From: an uncultured Tenacibaculum sp.
GTDB lineage: Bacteria > Bacteroidota > Bacteroidia > Flavobacteriales > Flavobacteriaceae
DNA length: 59,312 nt
Reading direction: 5' to 3'
Assembly: GCF_947499065.1 (NCBI RefSeq)
Contig: NZ_CANMMT010000002.1
Span: 1 to 59,312 of the forward strand
The notes under the pieces are model-generated. The model saw nothing but the letters and a program-made list of their open reading frames with translations, did no database searches and was not told the DNA's origin. A program made the position numbers and the translations under genes. The stretch's first letter is position 1; each line of letters opens with the position of its first letter. Below, piece after piece: positions 36,523 to 44,592 of this stretch.

Positions 36523-36768
36523 TTTTTAAGGATTTAGACATCTAAAATACGAAACAATGTAAATAAAGACTTGTTTAAACATTTTCTTTAACGCTTTTGA
36601 GGTATATGTTTAATTTAAAACTAGAGGTTTTAGAAGAAAACTTAAAGAAAATTATTTGAATTTAATATTAAGTATAGGTTATTGTATTTTAAATAAAGAG
36701 ATAATAAGATAACAATAATTTAAAATGTTAAGATATTGGTTTTTAGGTTTTGTGGTTTGTTTTTTTGT

Positions 36769-36776
36769 TACATTCG
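36769..36776 (+). promoter_or_regulatory. Candidate -7 element of the WG-repeat gene
   Basis: TACATTCG (TAnnTTYG) with TTTG-rich DNA about 20 nt upstream sits 27 nt ahead of the ATG at 36803. It lies inside the longer frame that starts at 36725, which argues against that start. Confidence 0.45.
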
Positions 36777-36802
36777 CATCTTTAATCCCTAAAAATAGAG
36801 TA

Positions 36803-37441
36803 ATGAAATTTAAATTAGCACTGGCGTTTATAGTATTGTCAAGCTTTTATGCCACTTCACAAGAATTTTTTATAGTTAAGAACAGAGAACTTTATGGTAT
36901 AGTAAATGACAAAGGAATGGAGATTGTTTCGCCTAAATACCAAAGCATAGGAAATTTTGATGAGATAAAGAAAAATTGGGCAAAAGTAGAACTTGAAGGT
37001 AAAGTAGGTTTTATTGATAAATCAGGAAAAGAAGTTGTAGAAGTAGTTTATGATTTTATAAGCGACTTTGGTAAGTATCATAAGGATTGGGCTTTAGTAA
37101 AAGAAAATTCATTTTATGGTTTTATTGATGCTAACGGAAAAAAAATTGTAGATACTAAGTTTGATGAAATACAAGAGTTTGACAAATACAAAAAAAATTG
37201 GGCTTTAGTAAAAATTAAAGATAAATACGGTTTTATAGATAATAAAGGAGACTTAGTTGTAATTCCGAAGTATACAAAAATTGAAGAATTTGGTACTTAT
37301 AGGAAAGGATGGGCAAAAATATGCGTAGACAATAAGAAGTATGGTTTTATAAATGAAAATGGTAGAGAAATTGTACCTCCTAATTACGATAGTGTAGAGT
37401 TTTTTAAAAAGAAACAAGGTGTAGTAACAGCTAAAAAATAA
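36803..37441 (+). CDS. WG-repeat-containing exported protein
   Basis: About 212 residues from the ATG at 36803, which starts a signal peptide (MKFKLALAFIVLSSFYATSQ). Five WG repeats follow, each with a core like YGFIDANGKKIVDTKFDEI and a WA-containing linker (KKNWALVK, RKGWAKIC). WG-repeat proteins fold as beta-rich modules and are often secreted; their function is poorly known. A 26-residue longer frame (from 36725) would place a second hydrophobic helix ahead of the signal peptide and is less likely given the promoter-like element inside it. Confidence 0.85.
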   Translation: MKFKLALAFIVLSSFYATSQEFFIVKNRELYGIVNDKGMEIVSPKYQSIGNFDEIKKNWAKVELEGKVGFIDKSGKEVVEVVYDFISDFGKYHKDWALVKENSFYGFIDANGKKIVDTKFDEIQEFDKYKKNWALVKIKDKYGFIDNKGDLVVIPKYTKIEEFGTYRKGWAKICVDNKKYGFINENGREIVPPNYDSVEFFKKKQGVVTAKK

Positions 37442-37463
37442 GCTTTTATAAATTCACAGAATT

Positions 37464-37496
37464 AAACCTCATTTTAAATATAAAATGAGGTTTTTT
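37464..37496. terminator. Bidirectional intrinsic terminator
   Basis: AAACCTCATTTTA (37464-37476) pairs with 37481-37493, with T run on the plus strand. It separates the WG-repeat gene from the convergent membrane protein gene. Confidence 0.85.
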
Positions 37497-37524
37497 ATGC
37501 TATTAATTTACTGTATAAGATTAT

Positions 37525-38853
37525 TTATTTTTTGTTGTAAAACCAAAAAGGAATCGTAATGTCAGTAACTTGTATAGTATCTTTTTTTCGTATTCTTTTA
37601 CGTTTTAACCTTAAAATATGTTTTCCTTCTGAAAGTGTTTTGGTCGGGATATATGTTTCAAAACCTACTTGATTTTGTTTGTTTTTACTAATTAAGAAAT
37701 CTGTATCATATAAGGTAGTGTCTATTTGAATCTTATACATTTCATTTAAAGTTTCAACATATTTAATAGCCAAACTATCTCTTTTTTTACGAGAAATAGA
37801 TCGTCCACTGGAGAATTGAATTCCTGTTTTAAACCCTCTTTTATCTTCTTTTGGTTTTAAAGAAGGCATGTAATTGTATACTCTGTCTTCAACATTTTCA
37901 TTAAAAACTTTAAAGAATTTGATATAAGGTTCTGTAATTACTTTTGATTGAATACTAGCATTACTAACAAAATCATTTTCTTTCATTCTTAAGTCTTCAT
38001 ATTCTCTATTATCGATATATAAATTAGAGTTAAACTTTGTACTATCTATATAATTTGACTTTTGAAGTTTAACAGAATTGAAAATAGATATTACTATGTA
38101 TATCGGTATTAAAAAAAAGCTTATTCTTCGTGTAAACCTATTGTCTAGAAAATTATAAACCAATGGTCTGTATAGAAAAGAAAGTGTTAGGTAACTAAAT
38201 ACCCAATAAAAAGGAAAATAAATTTTAGATAGCCATTTTTTCTTTTTTAAATAACCTTGAGTAACAAAATCGATAAACATAAAAATTGATCCTATCACTA
38301 AAAATAGCATTAAAACGATACCTAAAAATGTTCTAAAACCTTCAGGAAGTTTATCATTTGAAAAGATATAAGTAGCTATTAATACAAAGGAAACAAAAAT
38401 AATTGTGATGGAGATAACGTAAAATATTAATAGAAAAGAAGTAGCGAATAATACACTGCAATAATTTTCTAAAGTAGCTACATATTTGTCAAAAGAAACA
38501 ATTTTCTTTTTTAAATATTTTGTAAAACGATTGTGATAATTTAATTCTTCAAACTCGATATCTCCTGAGATATATCGGAGCCCTAAAGCACCAATCCATA
38601 AACCTCTTAAAACAACATGTACTAGTAAGTTGAAAATAAGAATATAACAAGCAACTAATGCAACAAGAAGTAATACAAAAGCATATATATGCTTATCGTT
38701 TTTAGCAGTCTCTACAGCAATTTTTATTTGAGGAAGCGCGGTAAATAATCCGAAAATAGCAAAACCAGAAATAATAAGTTCTAATTGCCAACTTTCTTGT
38801 TGTAGTTTGTCTAGTAGCTGTTTAAAACTTTTGTTTTTGTAGTCGTTACTCAT
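37525..38853 (-). CDS. Hypothetical polytopic membrane protein
   Basis: 442 residues. About seven hydrophobic segments fill residues 17-270 (for example LELIISGFAIFGLFTALPQI, FVLLLVALVACYILIFNLLV, IISITIIFVSFVLI-like region, TFLGIVLMLFLVIGSIFMFI, FFLIPIYIVISIF), followed by a roughly 160-residue soluble C-terminus with many Lys/Arg (for example GKHILRLKRKRIRKKDT). I do not recognise the family. It starts facing the ECF sigma module with about 95 nt between, and shares a terminator with the WG gene. It could be a membrane sensor or transporter, but nothing supports either. Confidence 0.75.
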   Translation of the reverse strand: MSNDYKNKSFKQLLDKLQQESWQLELIISGFAIFGLFTALPQIKIAVETAKNDKHIYAFVLLLVALVACYILIFNLLVHVVLRGLWIGALGLRYISGDIEFEELNYHNRFTKYLKKKIVSFDKYVATLENYCSVLFATSFLLIFYVISITIIFVSFVLIATYIFSNDKLPEGFRTFLGIVLMLFLVIGSIFMFIDFVTQGYLKKKKWLSKIYFPFYWVFSYLTLSFLYRPLVYNFLDNRFTRRISFFLIPIYIVISIFNSVKLQKSNYIDSTKFNSNLYIDNREYEDLRMKENDFVSNASIQSKVITEPYIKFFKVFNENVEDRVYNYMPSLKPKEDKRGFKTGIQFSSGRSISRKKRDSLAIKYVETLNEMYKIQIDTTLYDTDFLISKNKQNQVGFETYIPTKTLSEGKHILRLKRKRIRKKDTIQVTDITIPFWFYNKK

Positions 38854-38901
38854 AGTTGTTTTTATTTCGTCTTAAAGGTACAGACTTTTTAAAAATAAAA
38901 A

Positions 38902-38924
38902 AACCACCTCGATAAGAAGTGGTT
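38902..38924 (-). terminator. Intrinsic terminator of the DUF6249 gene
   Basis: A short stem (AACCAC with GTGGTT) lies just after the DUF6249 stop, followed on the reverse strand by an uninterrupted T run. Confidence 0.6.
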
Positions 38925-38947
38925 CATATTATTATTTAGAGTAGTGA

Positions 38948-39331
38948 TTATTCATTGTCTAATTTTTTAGTAAGATTAAATCCAACAAATAGAGCAGCAC
39001 CAGCACAAAGAAATATTGAAGAAATAAAGAAAACTTCTGAATCAATAGCATTGCTAGGTCTGTTTTCCCAACCGCCACTATATCCAAAGTTAGAACTTAA
39101 TATAGCACCTAATAAAACACCAACTCCTATACCCATTGCTAATAAAGCTAAGTTTAATATTATAACTCTACCTGTTAAAGTTGATTTTTTTCGTTCTCCT
39201 TGCATAAAAATTTTAGCATCTACACCTTTTTCTATTAATGCTAAACGTTCTTTGTTTCTTGTTGAATAGAATAAATAAAAAACTCCAAATATTACTGCGA
39301 ATAAGAACATAAATACAATTGCTACTTCCAT
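38948..39331 (-). CDS. DUF6249 domain-containing membrane protein
   Basis: About 127 residues from the ATG at 39331 (MEVAIVFMFLFAVIFGVFYLFY). Three hydrophobic segments (residues 1-22, about 55-80 and 100-118) and a soluble loop with RLALIEKGVDAKIFMQGERKK fit DUF6249. A longer frame up to 39739 would run through the promoter region and the sigma factor gene on the opposite strand and is not used. The gene is divergent from the ECF sigma gene and has its own ECF-type promoter, so it is a likely member of that regulon. Confidence 0.87.
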   Translation of the reverse strand: MEVAIVFMFLFAVIFGVFYLFYSTRNKERLALIEKGVDAKIFMQGERKKSTLTGRVIILNLALLAMGIGVGVLLGAILSSNFGYSGGWENRPSNAIDSEVFFISSIFLCAGAALFVGFNLTKKLDNE

Positions 39332-39376
39332 ATTATTTAATTTTAAAATGATTATTTTTAATGTGTTTGCAAGTAT

Positions 39377-39460
39377 GACAGAGATGCTCTGAAAAAGGTT
39401 ACAAAAAAATAAAAAAAGTTTTTTTAAAATATTTGTAACCTTTTTAAATGATGCACAGTC
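39377..39460. promoter_or_regulatory. Divergent pair of ECF-sigma-type promoters
   Basis: On the plus strand TGTAACC (39434-39440), 17 nt, GTC (39458-39460) leads to the sigma gene. On the reverse strand TGTAACC (39403 down to 39397), 17 nt, GTC (39379-39377) leads to the DUF6249 gene. Spacing and both motifs are identical, and the inner parts form a perfect 14-bp inverted repeat (39392-39405 with 39432-39445). This is strong evidence for two promoters read by the same alternative sigma factor, most likely the one encoded next to it. Confidence 0.78.
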
Positions 39461-39470
39461 AAAGAATGAA

Positions 39471-40055
39471 ATGACTATTAATAACGACCAAACATATATT
39501 GATAAAGTATTAAAAGGAGATACTAATGCGTTTTCTATTTTAGTAGAAAAGTATAAGGGTATGATATTTACTTTGGCATTAAAAATGTTAAAAAGTAGAG
39601 AAGAGGCTGAAGAAATATCGCAAGATACTTTTATTAAAGCGTTTAAAAATTTAAATAAATTTAAAGGAGAAGCAAAATTTTCTACTTGGTTGTATAAAAT
39701 AGGGTATAGAGCTTGTTTAGATAGTTTAAAAAAGAACAAAGAAAAATATAATACAGATACAATAGACGAGATAACGATAAATAAAATAAAATCAACAGAA
39801 GGTATTTTAGAAGGTATAGAGAGAAAAGAAAGAGCAGAAATTATAAATACTTGTATGATGAGTTTGCCAGAAGATGAACGGTCTATTTTGTGGATGTTTT
39901 ATTTTGAAGAATTAAGTTTAAAAGAGATTATTGAGTTAACGGAATTTTCAGAATCTAATGTAAAAGTGAAATTGCATAGGGCCAGAAAAAGATTGTTAAC
40001 TATTGTAGAAAAAAAAGTAGAACCCGAATTAATTAATCATTATGGGAGAAAATAA
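39471..40055 (+). CDS. ECF-type RNA polymerase sigma factor
   Basis: 194 residues. Sigma70 region 2 (about 10-80: NAFSILVEKYKGMIFTLALKM, EEAEEISQDTFIKAFKNLN, KFSTWLYKIGYRACLD) and region 4 (about 125-180: LPEDERSILWMFYFEELSLKE, SNVKVKLHRARKRLL) are complete. No extra sensory domain. It overlaps the next gene by 14 nt; that gene encodes a small two-helix membrane protein, probably its anti-sigma partner. The ATG is the only sensible start and lies 10 nt after the GTC of its promoter, so the mRNA has almost no leader. It probably activates its own promoter. Confidence 0.95.
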   Translation: MTINNDQTYIDKVLKGDTNAFSILVEKYKGMIFTLALKMLKSREEAEEISQDTFIKAFKNLNKFKGEAKFSTWLYKIGYRACLDSLKKNKEKYNTDTIDEITINKIKSTEGILEGIERKERAEIINTCMMSLPEDERSILWMFYFEELSLKEIIELTEFSESNVKVKLHRARKRLLTIVEKKVEPELINHYGRK

Positions 40056-40455
40056 GCATATAGAGGAGTTAGATGCTTTTGCAAAAAAATATATACAAGA
40101 AATAGAAGTAGAACAACCTTCATTGGATTTTACTTCTAACTTAATGAATATTTTAGCAAAGGAAGAAAATGTTGCCTTATACAAAGCAACACCATTAATA
40201 TCTAAAAAAGTTTGGGCTATACTTCTAGGTTTTTTAGCAATTAGTATTTTTTATGTTTCAAAAGGAGCATCTTTAAGTTGGGTAAAAATGCCAAAGATTA
40301 AGTTTGATTATTTTACAAAACTTCAGAACTTTAATTTTTTTGAAGGAATTACAATTTCTAATACAGTATTGTATACTTGTTTCTTTTTTACATTAATGAT
40401 TTTTATACAAATTTATTATCTAAAAAATCACTTTACTAGAAACCTAAATATGTAA
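40042..40455 (+). CDS. Small membrane protein, probable anti-sigma factor
   Basis: 137 residues. A soluble N-terminus (about 1-52) is followed by two hydrophobic segments (VWAILLGFLAISIFYVS, about 59-75, and TVLYTCFFFTLMIFIQIYYL, about 109-128). Size, topology and position just after an ECF sigma gene (14-nt overlap) fit an anti-sigma factor. The His-x3-Cys-x2-Cys motif of zinc anti-sigma proteins is absent, so this is inferred from context. Its stop codon directly abuts that of the convergent downstream gene. Confidence 0.75.
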   Translation: MGENKHIEELDAFAKKYIQEIEVEQPSLDFTSNLMNILAKEENVALYKATPLISKKVWAILLGFLAISIFYVSKGASLSWVKMPKIKFDYFTKLQNFNFFEGITISNTVLYTCFFFTLMIFIQIYYLKNHFTRNLNM

Positions 40456-41628
40456 TTATCTAACAAATCTAACAGTACTAATTTTTCCATTGGTAATTTC
40501 ATAAATAGCAACGGCTTTAAATTTATTACCATTAGCAGTTACAAGCTCTTCATCTATAACAACATTACCTTTTACTACTCTGTTTAGTATTTTACAGTGC
40601 AAATCCTTTGTCTTTTCAAACATTGGAGCGTAACGTTTTCTCATTTCATCAATACCTTCATAATTTAGTTGGTTAGGATAGGTGTATACTTTTACATTTT
40701 TAGCATAAGGTTTTAAAAATGCATCAATATCTCTTTTGTTGTATCCATCTAATTGCTCTTGAGCTAAAACCCTAGGAGAAACTTCAGCAACTAAAGCTAG
40801 TTTAGTTCCTTCTTTATTCACAATTATTCTTGAAATATTATTAATGTTTTCATTTTTAAATCTATGAAATATAGACCATTGTTTATCCGTTTTTGGGGTA
40901 AACTTTAAAATCATATTTTTATAAGAAGCGAGTATGGTTCCATTTGGTAACCAACATACATCTTCATTAGTTCCAGTTCCTATAATTTTATTAGTTTTTT
41001 TACTTAAAGGATCAAGTGACCAAATTTCCCATTGTTTTCCTTCTTTTTTCATAAAGCTAATAAGGTTGCTATTAGGAATTTTATGGAAAGAACGTCCAGT
41101 TTTCTTAGTTATATAAATATTTTTTTTCTTTTTTAAATCACTTATAAAAAGTTGAAGACTATCGTTTAGAATTACTGATGAAATAATTGTATTTTGGTCA
41201 TACCACATAGGATATGCAACAACCAAGTCTTTGATTAACTCTTTAGGAACTCCAGTTTTAAAGTCATATTGATAAAAACGTTGTAAACCATCTTTGTCTA
41301 GGCGTACAGCAGAAATGTTTTTAGAATTAGGAATACGTTGGGGAGAGTATTCACCGCCATTAGGAGTATTGCTTATAAAATTCTTCTTACCAGAATTAAT
41401 ATCATATTTTAAAATATCAGTTTGTCCATTCCTACTTGAAGAAAATAGAATAGTGTTTTCATCGTAAAAATGTGGTTGACTATCATATCCTTTATTATTA
41501 GAAATATTTTTTCCATTGGAAACAGTCCATTTATCATTTTCAGATTTTATATCAAATAAATGAACTTCAGTATTGATTTGAGCATAAGTAATAGAAGAAA
41601 TAAATAGAGATATGAATAGCTTTTTCAT
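40456..41628 (-). CDS. TolB/PD40-like beta-propeller protein fused to an NTF2-like domain, secreted
   Basis: 390 residues with a signal peptide (MKKLFISLFISSITYAQ). Residues about 45-275 carry PD40/WD40-like beta-propeller repeats (FSSSRNGQTDILKYDINSGK, QRFYQYDFKTGVPKEL, QWEIWSLDPLSKKTNKI, ISRIIVNKEGTKLALVAE). The last about 105 residues (EQLDGYNKRDIDAFLKPYAK...IYEITNGKISTVRFVR) form a SnoaL/NTF2-type domain. The join is continuous in frame with no sign of frameshift. A periplasmic binding or sensing role is likely but unproven. Its end abuts the anti-sigma gene head-on with no gap. Confidence 0.85.
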   Translation of the reverse strand: MKKLFISLFISSITYAQINTEVHLFDIKSENDKWTVSNGKNISNNKGYDSQPHFYDENTILFSSSRNGQTDILKYDINSGKKNFISNTPNGGEYSPQRIPNSKNISAVRLDKDGLQRFYQYDFKTGVPKELIKDLVVAYPMWYDQNTIISSVILNDSLQLFISDLKKKKNIYITKKTGRSFHKIPNSNLISFMKKEGKQWEIWSLDPLSKKTNKIIGTGTNEDVCWLPNGTILASYKNMILKFTPKTDKQWSIFHRFKNENINNISRIIVNKEGTKLALVAEVSPRVLAQEQLDGYNKRDIDAFLKPYAKNVKVYTYPNQLNYEGIDEMRKRYAPMFEKTKDLHCKILNRVVKGNVVIDEELVTANGNKFKAVAIYEITNGKISTVRFVR

Positions 41629-41658
41629 GTATATATAAATTTGAGTTTTAAAAATACA

Positions 41659-41690
41659 AAATCCTCCTTTGAAAACTCAAAAGAGGATTT
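41659..41690 (-). terminator. Intrinsic terminator of the DUF885 gene
   Basis: AAATCCTC (41659-41666) pairs with GAGGATTT (41683-41690) and TTTGA with TCAAA inside, one mismatch. It lies right after the DUF885 stop on the minus strand. Confidence 0.7.
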
Positions 41691-41712
41691 AAATTATATT
41701 GAAATTGAATTT

Positions 41713-43503
41713 TTATTTTTGAGATGCTATCCAAGCATTGATTTTATCTTCTAATAAGGCTAAAGGTATACATCCTGTTTCTAACACTTGGTTGTGGAAT
41801 TCTCTAATATCGAATTTATCGCCTAATTCTTTTTTAGCTTTAGCACGTAATTCTCTAATTTTTAATTGACCAATTTTGTAAGATAGTGCTTGTCCTGGAT
41901 TAGCCATATAACGCTCTATTTCTGAAATAATACTAGCTTCACCTTCAGCTTCATTATCTAAAGAATATTGAATAGCTTTTTCGCGAGACCAACCTTTAGC
42001 ATGCATACCAGTATCAACAACTAAACGAATAGCACGGTGCATTTCCATACCTAACATTCCAAAATATTGATAAGGGTCTGTATATAATCCTAATTCTTTA
42101 CCTAAATTCTCAGTATATAACGCCCATCCTTCACCATAAGCACTGTACCATAAAGTTTTTCTAAAATCAGGTAAGTCTTTATTTTCTTGAGTTAACGAAA
42201 TTTGATAATGATGTCCAGGAATAGCTTCGTGTAAGAATAAAGCTTCATCAGAAAAAACATTGTATTTAGAAGCATCAGGAATAGGGGTGTAGAATACACC
42301 AGGACGAGTTCCATCTAATGAACCTGGGTTATATTCGGCACTAGCAGATGCTTCTCTAAATTTTTCTGTTTGTTTTACCACAAAAGGAGTTTTTGGTTTG
42401 TTACCAAATAACTTTTCTAATTGTGGCTTCATTTTTTCATGAATAGCATTGAAGTTATCGATAATCTCCTTTGGAGTAGTATATGGCATTAATTCTTTGT
42501 TTTCACGAACAAAATTGAAGAATTCTTTTAAGCTGCCTTTAAAACCAACTTGCTCCTTTACTTTTTCCATTTCAGTTAAAATACGAGCAACTTCTTTCAA
42601 TCCTAATTCATGGATTTCATCAGCAGTCATATTTGTAGTAGTATAATTTTTAATAGAATGGTCGTAGTAAGCTTTTCCATTCGGAACATCAGATATTCCA
42701 CTACTTTCTCTTCCGGCTTTTAAATAATCTGTTTTTAAGAAGTTATACATTGATTTAAAAGAAGGTATTAACTTGTCTTTTAATACACTTGTATATGCTT
42801 CTGTTAATTGTTTTTTATCTTCATCCGTAAAGCTTTCTGGGAATTTTTTTATTGGAGAATAAAATAAGTTTTCTTCTACTTTTGCAGTGGCTAAACCTTC
42901 AAATTGAGGAATTACTTTTTTTATTAAAGAAAGCGGAAGTACATATCCTTCTTTAATTCCTTGCTTCATTCTTTCTTCGGCAGAAACTAACCAAGTATTG
43001 TATTTGTTTAATCTACTTAACCAATTTTCATAATCTTTAACTGTTTTAAAAGGCTGAGCACTGCTACCACTACCTAATGTTCCCATTGTTAAGTTAATAG
43101 TCCACATTTGGTTAATAGGCATTAATAAATCATTTTTAAAGCTATTTTGAGCCAATGCCATGTCGCAATCCCAAGCTAAAACAGCTTTACTCATTTGCTG
43201 ACTTTTAGTTAAATCGGCATCTTTAAAATTGTTTAATTTAGCTTTATAAGAATTGTAAAACTTGTTAGTTTTTGTTTGATACTCATCAGATAATGTATTT
43301 GGAAATTGGTCGTTAAAACGATTATCTCCAGCAAAAGTAGCATTAATAGGGTTTAACTGTAATTTACCTTCATTGTAATCTTTTAAAAGCTGATTAAATT
43401 CAGTATTTTCTGATACAATTTTTTTTACTGCTTCTTTTTTTTCTTGCTTACAAGAAGCTAGCAACGTAGCAAAAGTTACTATAGTTAAGAAGATTTTCTT
43501 CAT
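41713..43503 (-). CDS. DUF885 family lipoprotein (M32-like metallopeptidase)
   Basis: 596 residues. A lipobox signal peptide (MKKIFLTIVTFATLLASC, Cys18) leads to a DUF885 domain. The metal-binding motif is HEAIPGHHYQ (about residue 426), with a downstream conserved GEGWALYTENLG. DUF885 proteins are distantly related to carboxypeptidases Taq-type (M32) and are common exported proteins of Bacteroidota. The enzyme probably hydrolyses peptides at the outer membrane. The upstream start is clean and there is a terminator downstream. Confidence 0.9.
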   Translation of the reverse strand: MKKIFLTIVTFATLLASCKQEKKEAVKKIVSENTEFNQLLKDYNEGKLQLNPINATFAGDNRFNDQFPNTLSDEYQTKTNKFYNSYKAKLNNFKDADLTKSQQMSKAVLAWDCDMALAQNSFKNDLLMPINQMWTINLTMGTLGSGSSAQPFKTVKDYENWLSRLNKYNTWLVSAEERMKQGIKEGYVLPLSLIKKVIPQFEGLATAKVEENLFYSPIKKFPESFTDEDKKQLTEAYTSVLKDKLIPSFKSMYNFLKTDYLKAGRESSGISDVPNGKAYYDHSIKNYTTTNMTADEIHELGLKEVARILTEMEKVKEQVGFKGSLKEFFNFVRENKELMPYTTPKEIIDNFNAIHEKMKPQLEKLFGNKPKTPFVVKQTEKFREASASAEYNPGSLDGTRPGVFYTPIPDASKYNVFSDEALFLHEAIPGHHYQISLTQENKDLPDFRKTLWYSAYGEGWALYTENLGKELGLYTDPYQYFGMLGMEMHRAIRLVVDTGMHAKGWSREKAIQYSLDNEAEGEASIISEIERYMANPGQALSYKIGQLKIRELRAKAKKELGDKFDIREFHNQVLETGCIPLALLEDKINAWIASQK

Positions 43504-43550
43504 GATTTTGTTTTTTGATTGCTAACAAATATACCAAAAAGAAAAGCCAA

Positions 43551-43583
43551 GAAAAGTTAAAAGGTTTTACTTTTTAACTTTTC
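43551..43583 (-). terminator. Intrinsic terminator of the transglutaminase-like gene, overlapping its stop codon
   Basis: GAAAAGTTAAAA (43551-43562) pairs perfectly with 43572-43583. The right arm contains the last codons and stop (43574) of the minus-strand transglutaminase-like gene. Confidence 0.6.
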
Positions 43584-44587
43584 TCATTATCAATATTTAT
43601 AATATACGAAGCAACAATATCATTATTTATTTTTAAATGAACATCATAATTCCCACCTTTGGTTGGACAGTATTTAAAACTGATAAAATCATCTTTATTT
43701 TTAAAATCATAAATATTTAACTTCTTTTCTTTTTGATTATATATACAGATTAATGATATCTTTTCTGAAAAATGATTATTTAACAACTTATACTTAAAAG
43801 TTATGGGGATATTTTTATTTGTATTTATTTTCATTACTACAGGAGTTAAAGGAGATATTTTATATTTAAATATTTCACCATAAACTATAGGAGCTTCGAC
43901 AAATGAATTTTCAGTTAGTTTAGAAGAAAGTTGCCATTTTTTCTTTAAAGGATAGTGGTTTTTATTAAATAAATCAGGGTGAGTTAAGAAATAACCATCG
44001 TTATAATCTTGTATAAACTGTCTTTTTTCATCTATATAACCGCTAGACCAAGTAGCATCACATAAATACCATTTTCCATCTAAATTGACAGCATTCCATG
44101 AATGATTTGGAATTTTTAAAGAGTTCATATTTGATGTAACTGTTCTACCATAACCATCAATAATTCTACATTCAATATCAACTATATTAGCCATTTCTTT
44201 AATTAGATATGCATAGCCTGTACATATTGTTCTTTTTTTATTAATTAATGTTTTAAAAACTTTTTCTTTATAAATTTTATTCCAAAGATTTAAAGAAATA
44301 CTGTCTTTTATCAGTTTTTTTCTATTTTGGATTACTTTTTTATATATAGGATAATCAACTTTTACATTATTTGAAACCCAACTATAAATAGCTCTAAATT
44401 TTTCAACATCAGAATTTAATTTATGAGTTAGCTTATAACAGAGAAGAGGAAGATTTATTAAATTTTCTCCATGATTTAGTTTAGCAATATTATCGGCTTT
44501 TGTAAAGTCTATATTTTTAAAATCAGAAACTTGTGATTGAATAATTTGTGAAAAAAGAATAAAAAATAAATAGAAAGTTTTTTTCAT
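43574..44587 (-). CDS. Transglutaminase-like domain protein, secreted
   Basis: 337 residues with a signal peptide (MKKTFYLFFILFSQIIQSQ). The transglutaminase/cysteine-protease fold is at about 95-190: ICTGYAYLIKEMANI (catalytic Cys), NHSWNAVNLDGKWYLCDATWSSG (catalytic His and Asp). The remainder looks beta-rich. It could be a peptidase or cross-linking enzyme acting outside the cytoplasm. The gene follows a CarboxypepD_reg-like gene by 5 nt and so forms a two-gene unit. Confidence 0.88.
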   Translation of the reverse strand: MKKTFYLFFILFSQIIQSQVSDFKNIDFTKADNIAKLNHGENLINLPLLCYKLTHKLNSDVEKFRAIYSWVSNNVKVDYPIYKKVIQNRKKLIKDSISLNLWNKIYKEKVFKTLINKKRTICTGYAYLIKEMANIVDIECRIIDGYGRTVTSNMNSLKIPNHSWNAVNLDGKWYLCDATWSSGYIDEKRQFIQDYNDGYFLTHPDLFNKNHYPLKKKWQLSSKLTENSFVEAPIVYGEIFKYKISPLTPVVMKINTNKNIPITFKYKLLNNHFSEKISLICIYNQKEKKLNIYDFKNKDDFISFKYCPTKGGNYDVHLKINNDIVASYIINIDNEKS

Positions 44588-44592
44588 AGAAC

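Noticed and set aside
36725..36802. Upstream ATG of the WG-repeat frame
   Set aside because: It adds a second hydrophobic helix before a clear signal peptide, and a promoter element (36769-36776) lies within it.
39332..39739. Long upstream extension of the DUF6249 frame (136 residues)
   Set aside because: It would run through the promoter region and the sigma factor gene on the other strand; the family start is at 39331.
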